Source of the DNA: Methanosarcinaceae archaeon
GTDB taxonomy: Archaea > Halobacteriota > Methanosarcinia > Methanosarcinales > Methanosarcinaceae
Assembly: GCA_030594665.1 (NCBI GenBank)
Contig: JAUVET010000089.1
Coordinates: 1 to 6,393 of the forward strand
Direction: 5' to 3'
Length of the DNA: 6,393 nucleotides
Both the position numbers and the translations under genes were made by a program. Numbering within the stretch: the stretch's first letter is position 1; each line of letters starts with the position of its first letter. Shown piece after piece: positions 1 to 5,387 of the stretch. The notes below the pieces were generated by a model. That model did no database searches and was not told where the DNA came from. It was given only the letters and a program-made list of their open reading frames with translations.

Positions 1-447
1 TCAAACCTTGCGCGCACCTATGACAAACCTGTGCTTATCATTGAAGGCGAAGGTTTGTTCACAGCAAGACAACTTAACCCGAATGCGATCCATGGAACGC
101 TCACCTCGCTGGCAATTGACTTTGGCGTGTCCATATTCAACACGCGCGATTCAGAAGATACGGCAGCACTTCTAAAAGTGATCGCAAAACGGGAACAGAT
201 CGATGAAAAACGGGAAGTCACGGCACACGGTAAAAAATCATCACGCTTTCTATCGGAACAGCAGGAATATGTTGTATCAGCGATCTCGGAGATCGGACCA
301 AAGGCTGCACGCAGCCTGCTCAAGCATTTCGGGTCGGTAGAAGCAGTAATGAAAGCCGACTACGATGAACTGCTAAATGTTAAAAATATAGGACCTAAAA
401 CAGCAGAACGCATAAGGGAAGTTGTGGGAAGTGACTATAAGGCATGA
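1..447 (+). CDS. hef: Hef/XPF-family structure-specific nuclease, C-terminal part (5' end outside window)
   Basis: This is the last 148 residues of an ERCC4/XPF-type nuclease. The frame is open from base 1 and ends at TGA 445-447, so the start lies upstream. The opening residues (LARTYDKPVLIIEGEGLF, about 4-20) match the distal half of the ERCC4 nuclease fold, just after where the ERKxxxD catalytic motif should be; that motif is therefore outside the window and unchecked. After a linker (about 65-82) comes a tandem helix-hairpin-helix domain with two GPK hairpins, EIGPKAARSLL (97-107) and NIGPKTAERI (129-138), which bind branched DNA. In euryarchaea this C-terminus usually belongs to Hef, a fusion of an SF2 helicase and an XPF nuclease acting on stalled forks. 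A stand-alone XPF nuclease cannot be excluded because the N-terminus is missing. It converges with the minus-strand p27-family gene across a repeat-bearing gap. Confidence 0.88.
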   Translation, partial: SNLARTYDKPVLIIEGEGLFTARQLNPNAIHGTLTSLAIDFGVSIFNTRDSEDTAALLKVIAKREQIDEKREVTAHGKKSSRFLSEQQEYVVSAISEIGPKAARSLLKHFGSVEAVMKADYDELLNVKNIGPKTAERIREVVGSDYKA

Positions 448-521
448 TCCGCCAAAAAACAGTTTGCCAATAAAGACAACGCGGTTCCAAAATCCAGTTC
501 TTCCGAGATATGGTACAAATA

Positions 522-608
522 TTCACCGCAGAGTTCGCAGAGGACGCAGAGTTGTTGACTGGTTTGCAATTTCCCTCTGCGCCCTCCGCGTGCTCTGCGG
601 TTTGTTTC
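522..608. repeat. Dispersed inverted repeat, CGCAGAG family, copy 1
   Basis: The left arm carries three CGCAGAG units at 527-533, 536-542 and 545-551, spaced exactly 9 bp apart. The right arm carries the complement at the same period: CTCTGCG at 575-581, CTCCGCG at 584-590 and CTCTGCG at 593-599. The outer arms ACCGCAGAG (525-533) and CTCTGCGGT (593-601) are perfect complements, so the whole can fold into one long hairpin. It sits between two convergent genes, where it could act in transcription termination. The two short ORFs that cross it (395-628 minus and 422-625 plus) translate the repeat and are not genes. A second copy lies at 2537-2610. I recall similar repeats in several archaeal and bacterial genomes, but this was not searched. 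Confidence 0.85.
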
Positions 609-691
609 TTATCAATGATCGATGACAATTAAATGCAGTTTAAACGTCTGTTAAAAATAATCACAAAAAACAGCGATGAGCCAAAAAACTG

Positions 692-1135
692 TTATGCAAT
701 GTTCCTCAATTGTTCAATAACACCGAGCCCGCGTTCTATGATGTCCAATTGTTCAGAAATACGGCGCGGATCTGTTTCATCCTGCATCGAATTGGCAATG
801 TCCGTTATCTTTTTTAATATGAGTTCTTCAAGTGGCAGCACCGCGCCATCGAACACAACATCCTTTGGTGCACTTGTTCTCTGGGAAACGGGTTGTGATG
901 CCGATTGTGATAGTTCATGTATTGGCTCCGGTGTTGATACCACTGAAGGAGTTGCAGGAACTTGTGCTGGCTGACCCTCTTCTTTTGTGTTACACACCGG
1001 ACATATCACATTACCATGATACCTGAACATTGGTGAACCGCAGATGTTGCAGTGTTCTGCAAGCATTGTTCCGCCAAGTTCAAGCAATTTTGATATCTTT
1101 CTTACCTGTTCGTCATTAGAATTCATGATTATCAT
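692..1135 (-). CDS. Sjogren's syndrome/scleroderma autoantigen 1 (p27) family zinc-ribbon protein
   Basis: A 147-residue protein. Residues 9-50 match the archaeal autoantigen-p27 family: a short helix (VRKISKLLELGGTMLAEHC) followed by a zinc ribbon with CxxC pairs at C29/C32 and C45/C48, the second inside GNVICPVC. A low-complexity linker rich in Pro, Ser, Thr and Gln (about 54-91) leads to a predicted helical C-terminus (about 98-145, LEELILKKI and IERGLGVIEQL). The function in archaea is unknown; the zinc ribbon suggests nucleic-acid or protein binding. Two starts are possible: ATG at 1135 (MIIMNSN) and ATG at 1126 (MNSN). The second has a weak GATGAT upstream and loses nothing conserved, so the true start may be 1126. 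The gene diverges from UPF0147 and probably uses the TATA box at 1173-1180. Confidence 0.85.
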   Translation of the reverse strand: MIIMNSNDEQVRKISKLLELGGTMLAEHCNICGSPMFRYHGNVICPVCNTKEEGQPAQVPATPSVVSTPEPIHELSQSASQPVSQRTSAPKDVVFDGAVLPLEELILKKITDIANSMQDETDPRRISEQLDIIERGLGVIEQLRNIA

Positions 1136-1172
1136 CTTTTAGTTAAATGATATACTTATATGAATGAAAGTC

Positions 1173-1180
1173 TTTTTATA
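1173..1180 (-). promoter_or_regulatory. TATA box for the p27-family gene
   Basis: Read on the minus strand this is TATAAAAA, a good archaeal TATA element. A start site about 25 bp downstream would fall near 1151, giving a leader of roughly 16-25 nt to ATG 1135 or 1126. Confidence 0.6.
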
Positions 1181-1187
1181 CCATACA

Positions 1188-1212
1188 ATTACTTAAAGAT
1201 GCCTTAAGTAAT
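1188..1212. promoter_or_regulatory. Perfect 9-bp inverted repeat between divergent TATA boxes, candidate operator
   Basis: ATTACTTAA (1188-1196) and TTAAGTAAT (1204-1212) are exact complements around a 7-bp spacer. The dyad begins 8 bp behind the minus-strand TATA box and ends 7 bp before the plus-strand TATA box, so it lies immediately upstream of both promoters, next to where the BRE elements would be. A dimeric regulator bound here could control the p27-family gene and the UPF0147 gene together. No regulator is encoded in the window. Confidence 0.55.
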
Positions 1213-1218
1213 ACTCGT

Positions 1219-1226
1219 TTTATAAT
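1219..1226 (+). promoter_or_regulatory. TATA box for the UPF0147 gene
   Basis: TTTATAAT. A start site about 25-27 bp downstream would be near 1246-1249, giving a very short leader that begins at about the ribosome binding site. Confidence 0.5.
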
Positions 1227-1244
1227 TTCACTTTCAATTAATCC

Positions 1245-1252
1245 TAAGGTGA
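1245..1252 (+). promoter_or_regulatory. Ribosome binding site that fixes the UPF0147 start
   Basis: AAGGTGAT is complementary to the usual archaeal 16S 3' end and lies 5 nt before ATG 1258. The in-frame GTG at 1249 falls inside this site, so it is not the start codon. Confidence 0.8.
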
Positions 1253-1257
1253 TTCAA

Positions 1258-1527
1258 ATGTCAGTAAATCCTCAAGAAGTTATCAAGCAATCCATACAGG
1301 TTTTAGACCACATCGCAAACGACAACTCAGTTCCAAGAAATATACGACGCTCTGCAAATGAGATTCTGGTCACACTTCGCAATGAAGATGAAACACTATT
1401 TTTGCGTACATCATCCTGCATATCCATTCTTGAAGATATCAGCAATGACCCGAATATTCCGCTTCACACAAGGACACTGATCTGGAATGTTGCAAGCCAG
1501 CTTGAAACAATACCTGTTGATGAGTAA
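1258..1527 (+). CDS. UPF0147 family protein
   Basis: An 89-residue, mostly helical acidic protein of the archaeal UPF0147 family, recognised by the N-terminal pattern [21 protein letters not shown], the [11 protein letters not shown] segment and the C-terminal [20 protein letters not shown]. The two halves resemble each other ([15 protein letters not shown] and [15 protein letters not shown]), suggesting a pair of similar helical hairpins. The length is normal for the family, whose biochemical function is unknown. The start is ATG 1258, set by the strong ribosome binding site just upstream. The gene diverges from the p27-family gene and converges on the 69-aa hypothetical, with only 21 bp between the two stop codons. 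Confidence 0.9.
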   Translation: MSVNPQEVIKQSIQVLDHIANDNSVPRNIRRSANEILVTLRNEDETLFLRTSSCISILEDISNDPNIPLHTRTLIWNVASQLETIPVDE

Positions 1528-1548
1528 GATATGAGTTTGTGGGGTGTA

Positions 1549-1758
1549 TCACTCCGGTTCAAGATATTCCCGCACAATGTGTATGTTAGGGAATGTTATA
1601 TAGTGCTTTAAACCCGCATGTTCCCCATCGATCGGTATGAACATGACAAATCCATCTTCAATTTCCATGTCTTTCTCGACCGAAGTCCATGAGTCATATA
1701 CTTTATTTCCATTATTGTCTTCATATCTTCTTGATTCAATTACATATTTAAGACTCAT
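1549..1758 (-). CDS. Hypothetical 69-aa protein
   Basis: A small, acidic, soluble protein that I do not recognise. It has no signal peptide, membrane helix or cysteine. The sequence reads as alternating strands and turns: SLKYVIESRRYEDNNGNKVYDSW could be a beta-hairpin around the DNNGNK turn, followed by GFVMFIPID and a C-terminal helix (IVREYLEPE). A small beta-rich fold is a guess. Support for a real gene comes from a GTGAT ribosome binding site (1764-1768 on the minus strand) 5 nt before ATG 1758, a minus-strand TATA-like TTTTATATT at 1792-1800, and a tight fit between neighbours. It diverges from the translin gene with 66 bp between starts. Confidence 0.72.
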   Translation of the reverse strand: MSLKYVIESRRYEDNNGNKVYDSWTSVEKDMEIEDGFVMFIPIDGEHAGLKHYITFPNIHIVREYLEPE

Positions 1759-1773
1759 ATTGCATCACAAGTT

Positions 1774-1800
1774 CATATAAGGATAGCAATCAATATAAAA
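1774..1800. promoter_or_regulatory. Overlapping divergent promoter elements
   Basis: Two TATA-like boxes lie in the 66-bp gap, CATATAA (1774-1780) and AATATAAAA (1792-1800), and both work on either strand. For the minus-strand 69-aa gene the box at 1792-1800 gives a start near 1770. For translin the box at 1774-1780 gives a start near 1803, while the box at 1792-1800 would give an almost leaderless mRNA. Whichever is used, the two promoters interlock, so simultaneous firing may be hindered. Confidence 0.4.
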
Positions 1801-1824
1801 GATTGTGAATGATACAAACTTGCC

Positions 1825-2460
1825 ATGATAAATAAAATTGTAGCAGAGATACAGCAAGATTTTGAAGCAAAGGACAAAGCACGTGAATCCGGGTTGAGCC
1901 TATCGCGTGAAGTGGTTCGCACCTGTGGGACAGCCATACGCCACACACATAGAAAAGATATTGATAAAGCTGCGAAGTTGCTTGAAGATGCACGAAGGGC
2001 ACTTGAAGAGATCGAACTCCAACTTGCAGACCATCCTGATATATATTACAGCGGATTCGTAGAACACGCCCAGCAGGAATTCGTAGAATGTGTCATCGTG
2101 CATATACTGTTATCCAACAACAATAGCGATGATACGCTGCCTTCTCCTGATGAACTGGGTGTGACACATGCAGCATACCTCAATGGTCTCGGGGATGTTG
2201 TCGGAGAACTTCGGCGACACATACTTGACTTGATCAGGCAGGATACACCACAGGACGGAGACCGGTTTTTAGACATCATGGATGATATCTATTCGACATT
2301 GATGATGTTCGATTATCCCGATGCGATCACACGCGGACTTCGACGAAAAAGCGATGTTGCAAGGTCTTTGATCGAACGGACACGCGGCGACCTGACAAAT
2401 GCGACACGGCAACAGAAACTTGAACAAAGCATGAAAGAATTCGAATCACGATTTAAGTGA
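1825..2460 (+). CDS. Translin/Trax family protein
   Basis: A 211-residue all-helical protein of the translin superfamily, about the length of eukaryotic translin. In eukaryotes, translin and Trax form C3PO, an octameric ribonuclease acting on small RNAs and tRNA processing; an Archaeoglobus fulgidus Trax-like protein forms a comparable octamer. Family signs are the helix QQEFVECVIVHILL (83-96), matching the Trax QEYVEAV helix, and the motif YLNGLGDVVGELRR (118-131), matching the Trax/translin GELxR helix. The C-terminal IERTRGDLTN resembles the family's final helix. E85 and E88 fall at the two catalytic glutamates of Trax, so nuclease activity is plausible. The third acidic position is unclear: Y156 is followed by Ser, not Asp, though D153 and D154 are close. 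Only a weak GTGAATGAT ribosome binding site precedes ATG 1825. Transcribed alone. Confidence 0.85.
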   Translation: MINKIVAEIQQDFEAKDKARESGLSLSREVVRTCGTAIRHTHRKDIDKAAKLLEDARRALEEIELQLADHPDIYYSGFVEHAQQEFVECVIVHILLSNNNSDDTLPSPDELGVTHAAYLNGLGDVVGELRRHILDLIRQDTPQDGDRFLDIMDDIYSTLMMFDYPDAITRGLRRKSDVARSLIERTRGDLTNATRQQKLEQSMKEFESRFK

Positions 2461-2536
2461 TATAATAAATAATACAACCATTAAGATTTTAGAGACTTTT
2501 TAATATATTCTGGCGAAATGGATCATGGGAAAAAAA

Positions 2537-2610
2537 TTCACCGCAGAGGGCGCAGAGAACGCAGAGGGTCCTTATTTTTCTTTGCGTTCTTTGCGTTCTT
2601 TGCGGTTTTC
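2537..2610. repeat. Dispersed inverted repeat, CGCAGAG family, copy 2
   Basis: CGCAGAG occurs at 2542-2548, 2551-2557 and 2560-2566 (period 9). The right arm has CTTTGCG at 2580-2586, 2589-2595 and 2598-2604 (period 9). Compared with copy 1, each right-arm unit has T where a C would be needed, so the fold uses a G-U wobble in each of the three repeats. It lies between translin and sepS, where it could end the translin transcript. Loop sequences differ between the copies, while the arms and the 9-bp phasing are kept. Confidence 0.85.
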
Positions 2611-2664
2611 TAAACCATTCCGGTAGATAATAAATAGTCTCAGATTTTATGATTATCTTGTTAA

Positions 2665-2696
2665 AATTACAATTACTTGCAATTACAATTATAAAC
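2665..2696 (+). promoter_or_regulatory. sepS promoter: 11-bp direct repeat plus TATA box
   Basis: AATTACAATTA occurs twice, at 2665-2675 and 2681-2691, 16 bp apart start to start. A TATA-like TTATAAAC follows at 2689-2696, overlapping the second repeat. The box predicts transcription starting near 2716-2719, so the sepS mRNA may be leaderless. The repeat could bind a regulator that competes with TBP, or could be simple AT-rich promoter sequence. Confidence 0.45.
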
Positions 2697-2718
2697 AATA
2701 GAACAATGGGGCTTTTAA

Positions 2719-4359
2719 ATGAAATTTGATCCTGAAGAAATAAAAAAAGAAGCAAAAGAGGACTTTGATGCTGCATGGAACAGGGGAACCGACCTGATAT
2801 ACAGATCAGCCCCGGATGAACAATACCCACGTACAACGCTTGCTTTTGGAAAACCACATCCTGTGTATGATACGATCGCAAAGATGCGGGAAGCATACCT
2901 GCGCATGGGATTTGAAGAAATGATGAACCCTCTTATCGTGGACGAGCGAGAGGTACACAAACAGTTCGGGCATGAGGCTCTTGCTGTGCTTGACAGGTGT
3001 TTCTACCTGGCAGGATTGCCGCGCCCGAATGTGGGAATATCGGATGAACGTATTGATTCTATTAAGGAGATACTTGGTGATATTGGCGAGGCGGGTATTG
3101 ATGTTATCCGTAAGGTCCTGCATTCATACAAGAAAGGTGAAGTCGAAGGCGACGACCTTGTTCCTGAAATTGCGGGACAACTGGACGTGTCCGATTCGCG
3201 AGTCGTTGAGATGATCGACCATGTATTCCCCGAGTTTAAGGAACTTGTTGCGCAGGCGTCAAACAAAACCCTGCGAAGCCACATGACATCAGGATGGTTC
3301 ATCTCGCTTGAGTCAGTACTTGAGCGCAATAATCCGCCGTTCCGATTTTTCTCAATTGACCGGTGTTTCAGGAGAGAACAGCAGGAAGATGCTGCAAGGC
3401 TTATGACATATTATTCAGCGTCCTGTGTGATCATGGACGAAAATGTTACGGTTGACCATGGAAAAGCTGTTGCACAGGGATTGCTGTCACAGTTCGGTTT
3501 TGAGAAGTTCCAGTTCAGGCCTGATGAGAAACGCAGTAAATACTATGTGCCTGACACCCAGATAGAGGTGTTCGCATTCCATCCGAAACTTGTGGGCTCG
3601 AACACAAAATACTCTGACGGCTGGATCGAGGTCGCAACATTTGGTATCTATTCACCAACTGCCCTGGCGCAGTACAATATACCATATCCTGTGATGAACC
3701 TCGGACTAGGAGTTGAGCGGCTTGCCATGATACTCCATGATGTGACCGATGTTCGCGCACTCACTTATCCGCAAATGGCACAGTACTCTGAATGGAAAAT
3801 GAAGGATAATGAACTCGCAAAGATGGTGTTTATCGATAAAAGACCAGAGACATCCGTGGGACAGGAAATTGCAGAGGTGATCGTGAAACAATGTGAATTG
3901 CACAGTTCCGAGCCGAGTCCATGCGAATTTGAAGTATGGGAAGGTGAGATTGCCGGCAAATCTGTAAAAGTGGCAGTTGTCGAGCCGGAAGAAGATACAA
4001 AACTGTGCGGCCCTGCTGCATTCAATGAAGTGCTGGCTTATGAAAATGACATACTGGGTTTGCCAAACCAGAAGAAATGGCGCAAGGCATTCGAGAACGA
4101 TTCCGCACGCACAGGTATAAGATTTATAGACGCATTTGCTGCAGCAGCAGCGAGTGAGATCGAAGAAGCGGTCGCAAGCGGTGAATCGGAATGGGAAACA
4201 CGGGTTCGTATCGTCAAGGTGCCGTCCGAGATAAATATCAAACTTGAGCCGCTTGCCCAGCGTTTCATTACAAGCAATAACAAAAAGATCGACATCCGTG
4301 GACCTGTATTTACTACGGTCAGGGCAGAGTTTACCCCGGTTAAGGCAAAGATCGAATGA
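2719..4359 (+). CDS. sepS: O-phosphoserine--tRNA(Cys) ligase (SepRS)
   Basis: A full-length 546-residue cytoplasmic class II aminoacyl-tRNA synthetase that charges tRNA(Cys) with O-phosphoserine. SepCysS then converts the product to Cys-tRNA(Cys), the methanogen route to cysteine. Motif 1 lies around MGFEEMMNPLIVDE (63-76), motif 2 is FRFFSIDRCFRRE (208-220) and motif 3 is NLGLGVERLAMIL (327-339). The phosphoserine-binding residues reported for this family map to T190 in SHMTSGWF and to S233/S235 in YYSAS, all with the same two-residue offset from published numbering, so the site looks intact. The C-terminal part (about 365-546) is the tRNA(Cys) anticodon-binding region; VVEPEED (420-426) appears to be the acidic anticodon-reading stretch. 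ATG 2719 gives the typical MKFDPEEIKK start; upstream there is only GGGG at 2708-2711. The stop overlaps the DUF169 start by 4 bp. Confidence 0.97.
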   Translation: MKFDPEEIKKEAKEDFDAAWNRGTDLIYRSAPDEQYPRTTLAFGKPHPVYDTIAKMREAYLRMGFEEMMNPLIVDEREVHKQFGHEALAVLDRCFYLAGLPRPNVGISDERIDSIKEILGDIGEAGIDVIRKVLHSYKKGEVEGDDLVPEIAGQLDVSDSRVVEMIDHVFPEFKELVAQASNKTLRSHMTSGWFISLESVLERNNPPFRFFSIDRCFRREQQEDAARLMTYYSASCVIMDENVTVDHGKAVAQGLLSQFGFEKFQFRPDEKRSKYYVPDTQIEVFAFHPKLVGSNTKYSDGWIEVATFGIYSPTALAQYNIPYPVMNLGLGVERLAMILHDVTDVRALTYPQMAQYSEWKMKDNELAKMVFIDKRPETSVGQEIAEVIVKQCELHSSEPSPCEFEVWEGEIAGKSVKVAVVEPEEDTKLCGPAAFNEVLAYENDILGLPNQKKWRKAFENDSARTGIRFIDAFAAAAASEIEEAVASGESEWETRVRIVKVPSEINIKLEPLAQRFITSNNKKIDIRGPVFTTVRAEFTPVKAKIE

Positions 4360-4979
4360 ACACACTGCCAAACATCTCAAGCCTGATGGATACCGGCGAG
4401 CCGGTATGCGTGACCTTTGACCCGTGCGCCGATGGCGAACCATCCGAGCTGCTGTATTGTGAGTTGAACCAGAAAGCGCGGCATGGCGATAGTTTCTCAG
4501 TGTCAGCGCAAGGCTGTCCTGTGGGTGCGTATGTTCTTGGTGTTTCAGATGATGCGCCGCATGAGTATTATTTCAAATCGGGCAGGTATGCTGACATACA
4601 GACGGCGCGGCGCGCAGCTAACTCACTTCCAAGAGTTGTGAAAACGTATCGGTCGATACGTATCGAGCCGCTTTCTGTGAATAACGGGACATTCGATGTA
4701 CTTATTCTATACCTGAAACCTGAACGAGCAATGCGCATCATACAGGCACATTCATATTCAAGCGGTGCGCGCGCTGTGGTTGATACACTCGGCGCGGCAT
4801 CTGTGTGTGGTGACTGCACGGCGCTTGCTCAAGAGAAGGGACTTGTTTTGTCATTTGGATGTAAGGGATCGCGCAAGCACAGTGAGTATGGGGATGATGA
4901 GGTGCCGCTTGGGATCGGGTTTGAGTTTGTCGAAATGATAGAAAAGGGATTGGGGGAAATTCCGGGTACATTTGAGTGA
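4356..4979 (+). CDS. DUF169 family protein (COG2043)
   Basis: A 207-residue soluble protein of the DUF169 family, whose function is unknown. Recognised features are LLYCELNQKARHGDSF (32-47), the CPVGAYVLG block (54-62), a central alpha/beta part (RSIRIEPL, VLILYLKP) and a C-terminal VPLGIGFEFVEMIEKGL (183-199). It has seven cysteines (C18, C24, C35, C54, C151, C154, C169). C151 and C154 form a CGDC pair, and C169 lies in SFGCKGSRKH, so metal, Fe-S or thiol chemistry is possible but not shown. Its ATG overlaps the sepS stop codon (ATGA, 4356-4359), which points to translational coupling and a shared mRNA. This makes a role near tRNA-dependent cysteine synthesis or sulfur supply an attractive inference. 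Codon choice is more GC-rich than in sepS. Confidence 0.85.
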   Translation: MNTLPNISSLMDTGEPVCVTFDPCADGEPSELLYCELNQKARHGDSFSVSAQGCPVGAYVLGVSDDAPHEYYFKSGRYADIQTARRAANSLPRVVKTYRSIRIEPLSVNNGTFDVLILYLKPERAMRIIQAHSYSSGARAVVDTLGAASVCGDCTALAQEKGLVLSFGCKGSRKHSEYGDDEVPLGIGFEFVEMIEKGLGEIPGTFE

Positions 4980-4987
4980 TAATTTCT

Positions 4988-5045
4988 GCATCAAAAAACG
5001 ATTGTTTTACATGAAAAAATAGTATTATTTAGCGATTTTTGATGC
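4988..5045. repeat. Inverted GCATCAAAAA boxes
   Basis: GCATCAAAAA (4988-4997) and TTTTTGATGC (5036-5045) are exact complements around a 38-bp AT-rich spacer, starting 8 bp after the DUF169 stop. The same box recurs at 5141-5151 and 5187-5197. As RNA it could form a hairpin ending the sepS-DUF169 transcript. Confidence 0.6.
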
Positions 5046-5078
5046 CGGTTCAATACGCTGCAGGCAGCGTATTCCACT
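5036..5078. repeat. GCAGGC-core hairpin repeat, copy 1
   Basis: The unit begins TTTTTGATGCCGG and continues into a perfect palindrome at 5052-5073: 10-bp arms AATACGCTGC and GCAGCGTATT around a 2-nt AG loop. It is a direct repeat of the unit at 5142-5180; the box, the spacing and the hairpin are all kept. Confidence 0.75.
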
Positions 5079-5082
5079 ACTA

Positions 5083-5110
5083 CCAAACCCACAATCCCAA
5101 ATCCAAACCC
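5083..5110 (-). other. G-free C-run tract, possible two-layer G-quadruplex on the minus strand
   Basis: Five C-runs (5083-5084, 5088-5090, 5096-5098, 5103-5104, 5108-5110) occur in 28 bp without a single G. The minus strand therefore has five G-runs of 2-3 with short loops, enough for a weak two-layer quadruplex. It lies between the two hairpin units. Confidence 0.35.
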
Positions 5111-5141
5111 AACAATGCAATTTTCATATTTGTTTAGGTAG

Positions 5142-5197
5142 TTTTGATGCCGGGTTAATCCGCCGCAGGCGGTGTGTTGTTGACTCGGCATCAAAAA
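5142..5197. repeat. GCAGGC-core hairpin repeat, copy 2, inside inverted GATGCCG boxes
   Basis: TTTTGATGCCG (5142-5152) pairs exactly with CGGCATCAAAA (5186-5196), and the pairing extends imperfectly inward (GGTTAA with TTGACT, two mismatches). Inside is the hairpin CCGCC-GCA-GGCGG (5160-5172). Aligned to copy 1, a stem T-A pair (5059/5066) is replaced by C-G (5164/5171) and a G-C pair by G-T (5162/5173), so pairing is preserved. Confidence 0.75.
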
Positions 5198-5223
5198 CAA
5201 TCAAAAAACACATTTTGACTGAA

Positions 5224-5284
5224 TTTACAGGATATGATCAGTTGCCGCAGTCCAAATCCTGTCCATCCTGTTAATCCTGTCTAA
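5224..5284. repeat. ATCCTGT dispersed repeat with 9-bp period
   Basis: ATCCTGT occurs three times at 5256-5262, 5265-5271 and 5274-5280, exactly 9 bp apart. One inverted copy, ACAGGAT (5227-5233), stands on the left. The layout matches the CGCAGAG repeats at 522 and 2537: a 7-bp core, 2-bp spacers, three units and inverted partners. Here the left arm has decayed to one unit. Confidence 0.75.
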
Positions 5285-5319
5285 AATCAACCTGAAATTA
5301 AATTTAACATCGCATTAAG

Positions 5320-5367
5320 GTGGCGTATTCCCACGCCACTGGCGCGAACGATATGGACGTTTTCGCG
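5320..5367. repeat. Two adjacent hairpins
   Basis: GTGGCGT (5320-5326) pairs with ACGCCAC (5333-5339) around a 6-nt loop. Four bases later CGCGAA (5343-5348) pairs with TTCGCG (5362-5367) around 13 nt. The first contains GCGTATTCC, also present at 5067-5075 in hairpin copy 1, so the elements may be related. Confidence 0.6.
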
Positions 5368-5387
5368 GCACCCCAACTTACAAAATA

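Noticed and set aside
522..608. CRISPR array, suggested by repeated short units
   Set aside because: Units are 7 bp at 9-bp spacing, arranged as two inverted blocks; there are no 23-37 bp repeats with unique spacers here or elsewhere in the window.
395..628. Small ORFs on both strands over the first CGCAGAG repeat
   Set aside because: Their periodic residues (such as AEHAEGAEG) come from translating the 9-bp repeat; they also overlap the end of the Hef gene.
1249..1257. GTG start for the UPF0147 protein giving three extra residues
   Set aside because: The GTG is part of the AAGGTGAT ribosome binding site for ATG 1258.
2706..2729. Seven-residue upstream ORF (MGLLNEI) overlapping the sepS start, which could act as a regulatory leader peptide
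   Set aside because: The predicted transcription start lies downstream of its ATG, and a short chance ORF is expected here.
2489..2896. 135-codon minus-strand ORF between translin and sepS
   Set aside because: It spans repeat copy 2 (giving the TQRTQR and LCVLCALCG patterns) and runs antisense into sepS.
3706..4443. 245-codon open frame on the minus strand opposite sepS and the start of DUF169
   Set aside because: It lies wholly antisense to two recognised proteins, has a cysteine- and arginine-rich random-looking composition and no promoter or ribosome binding site.
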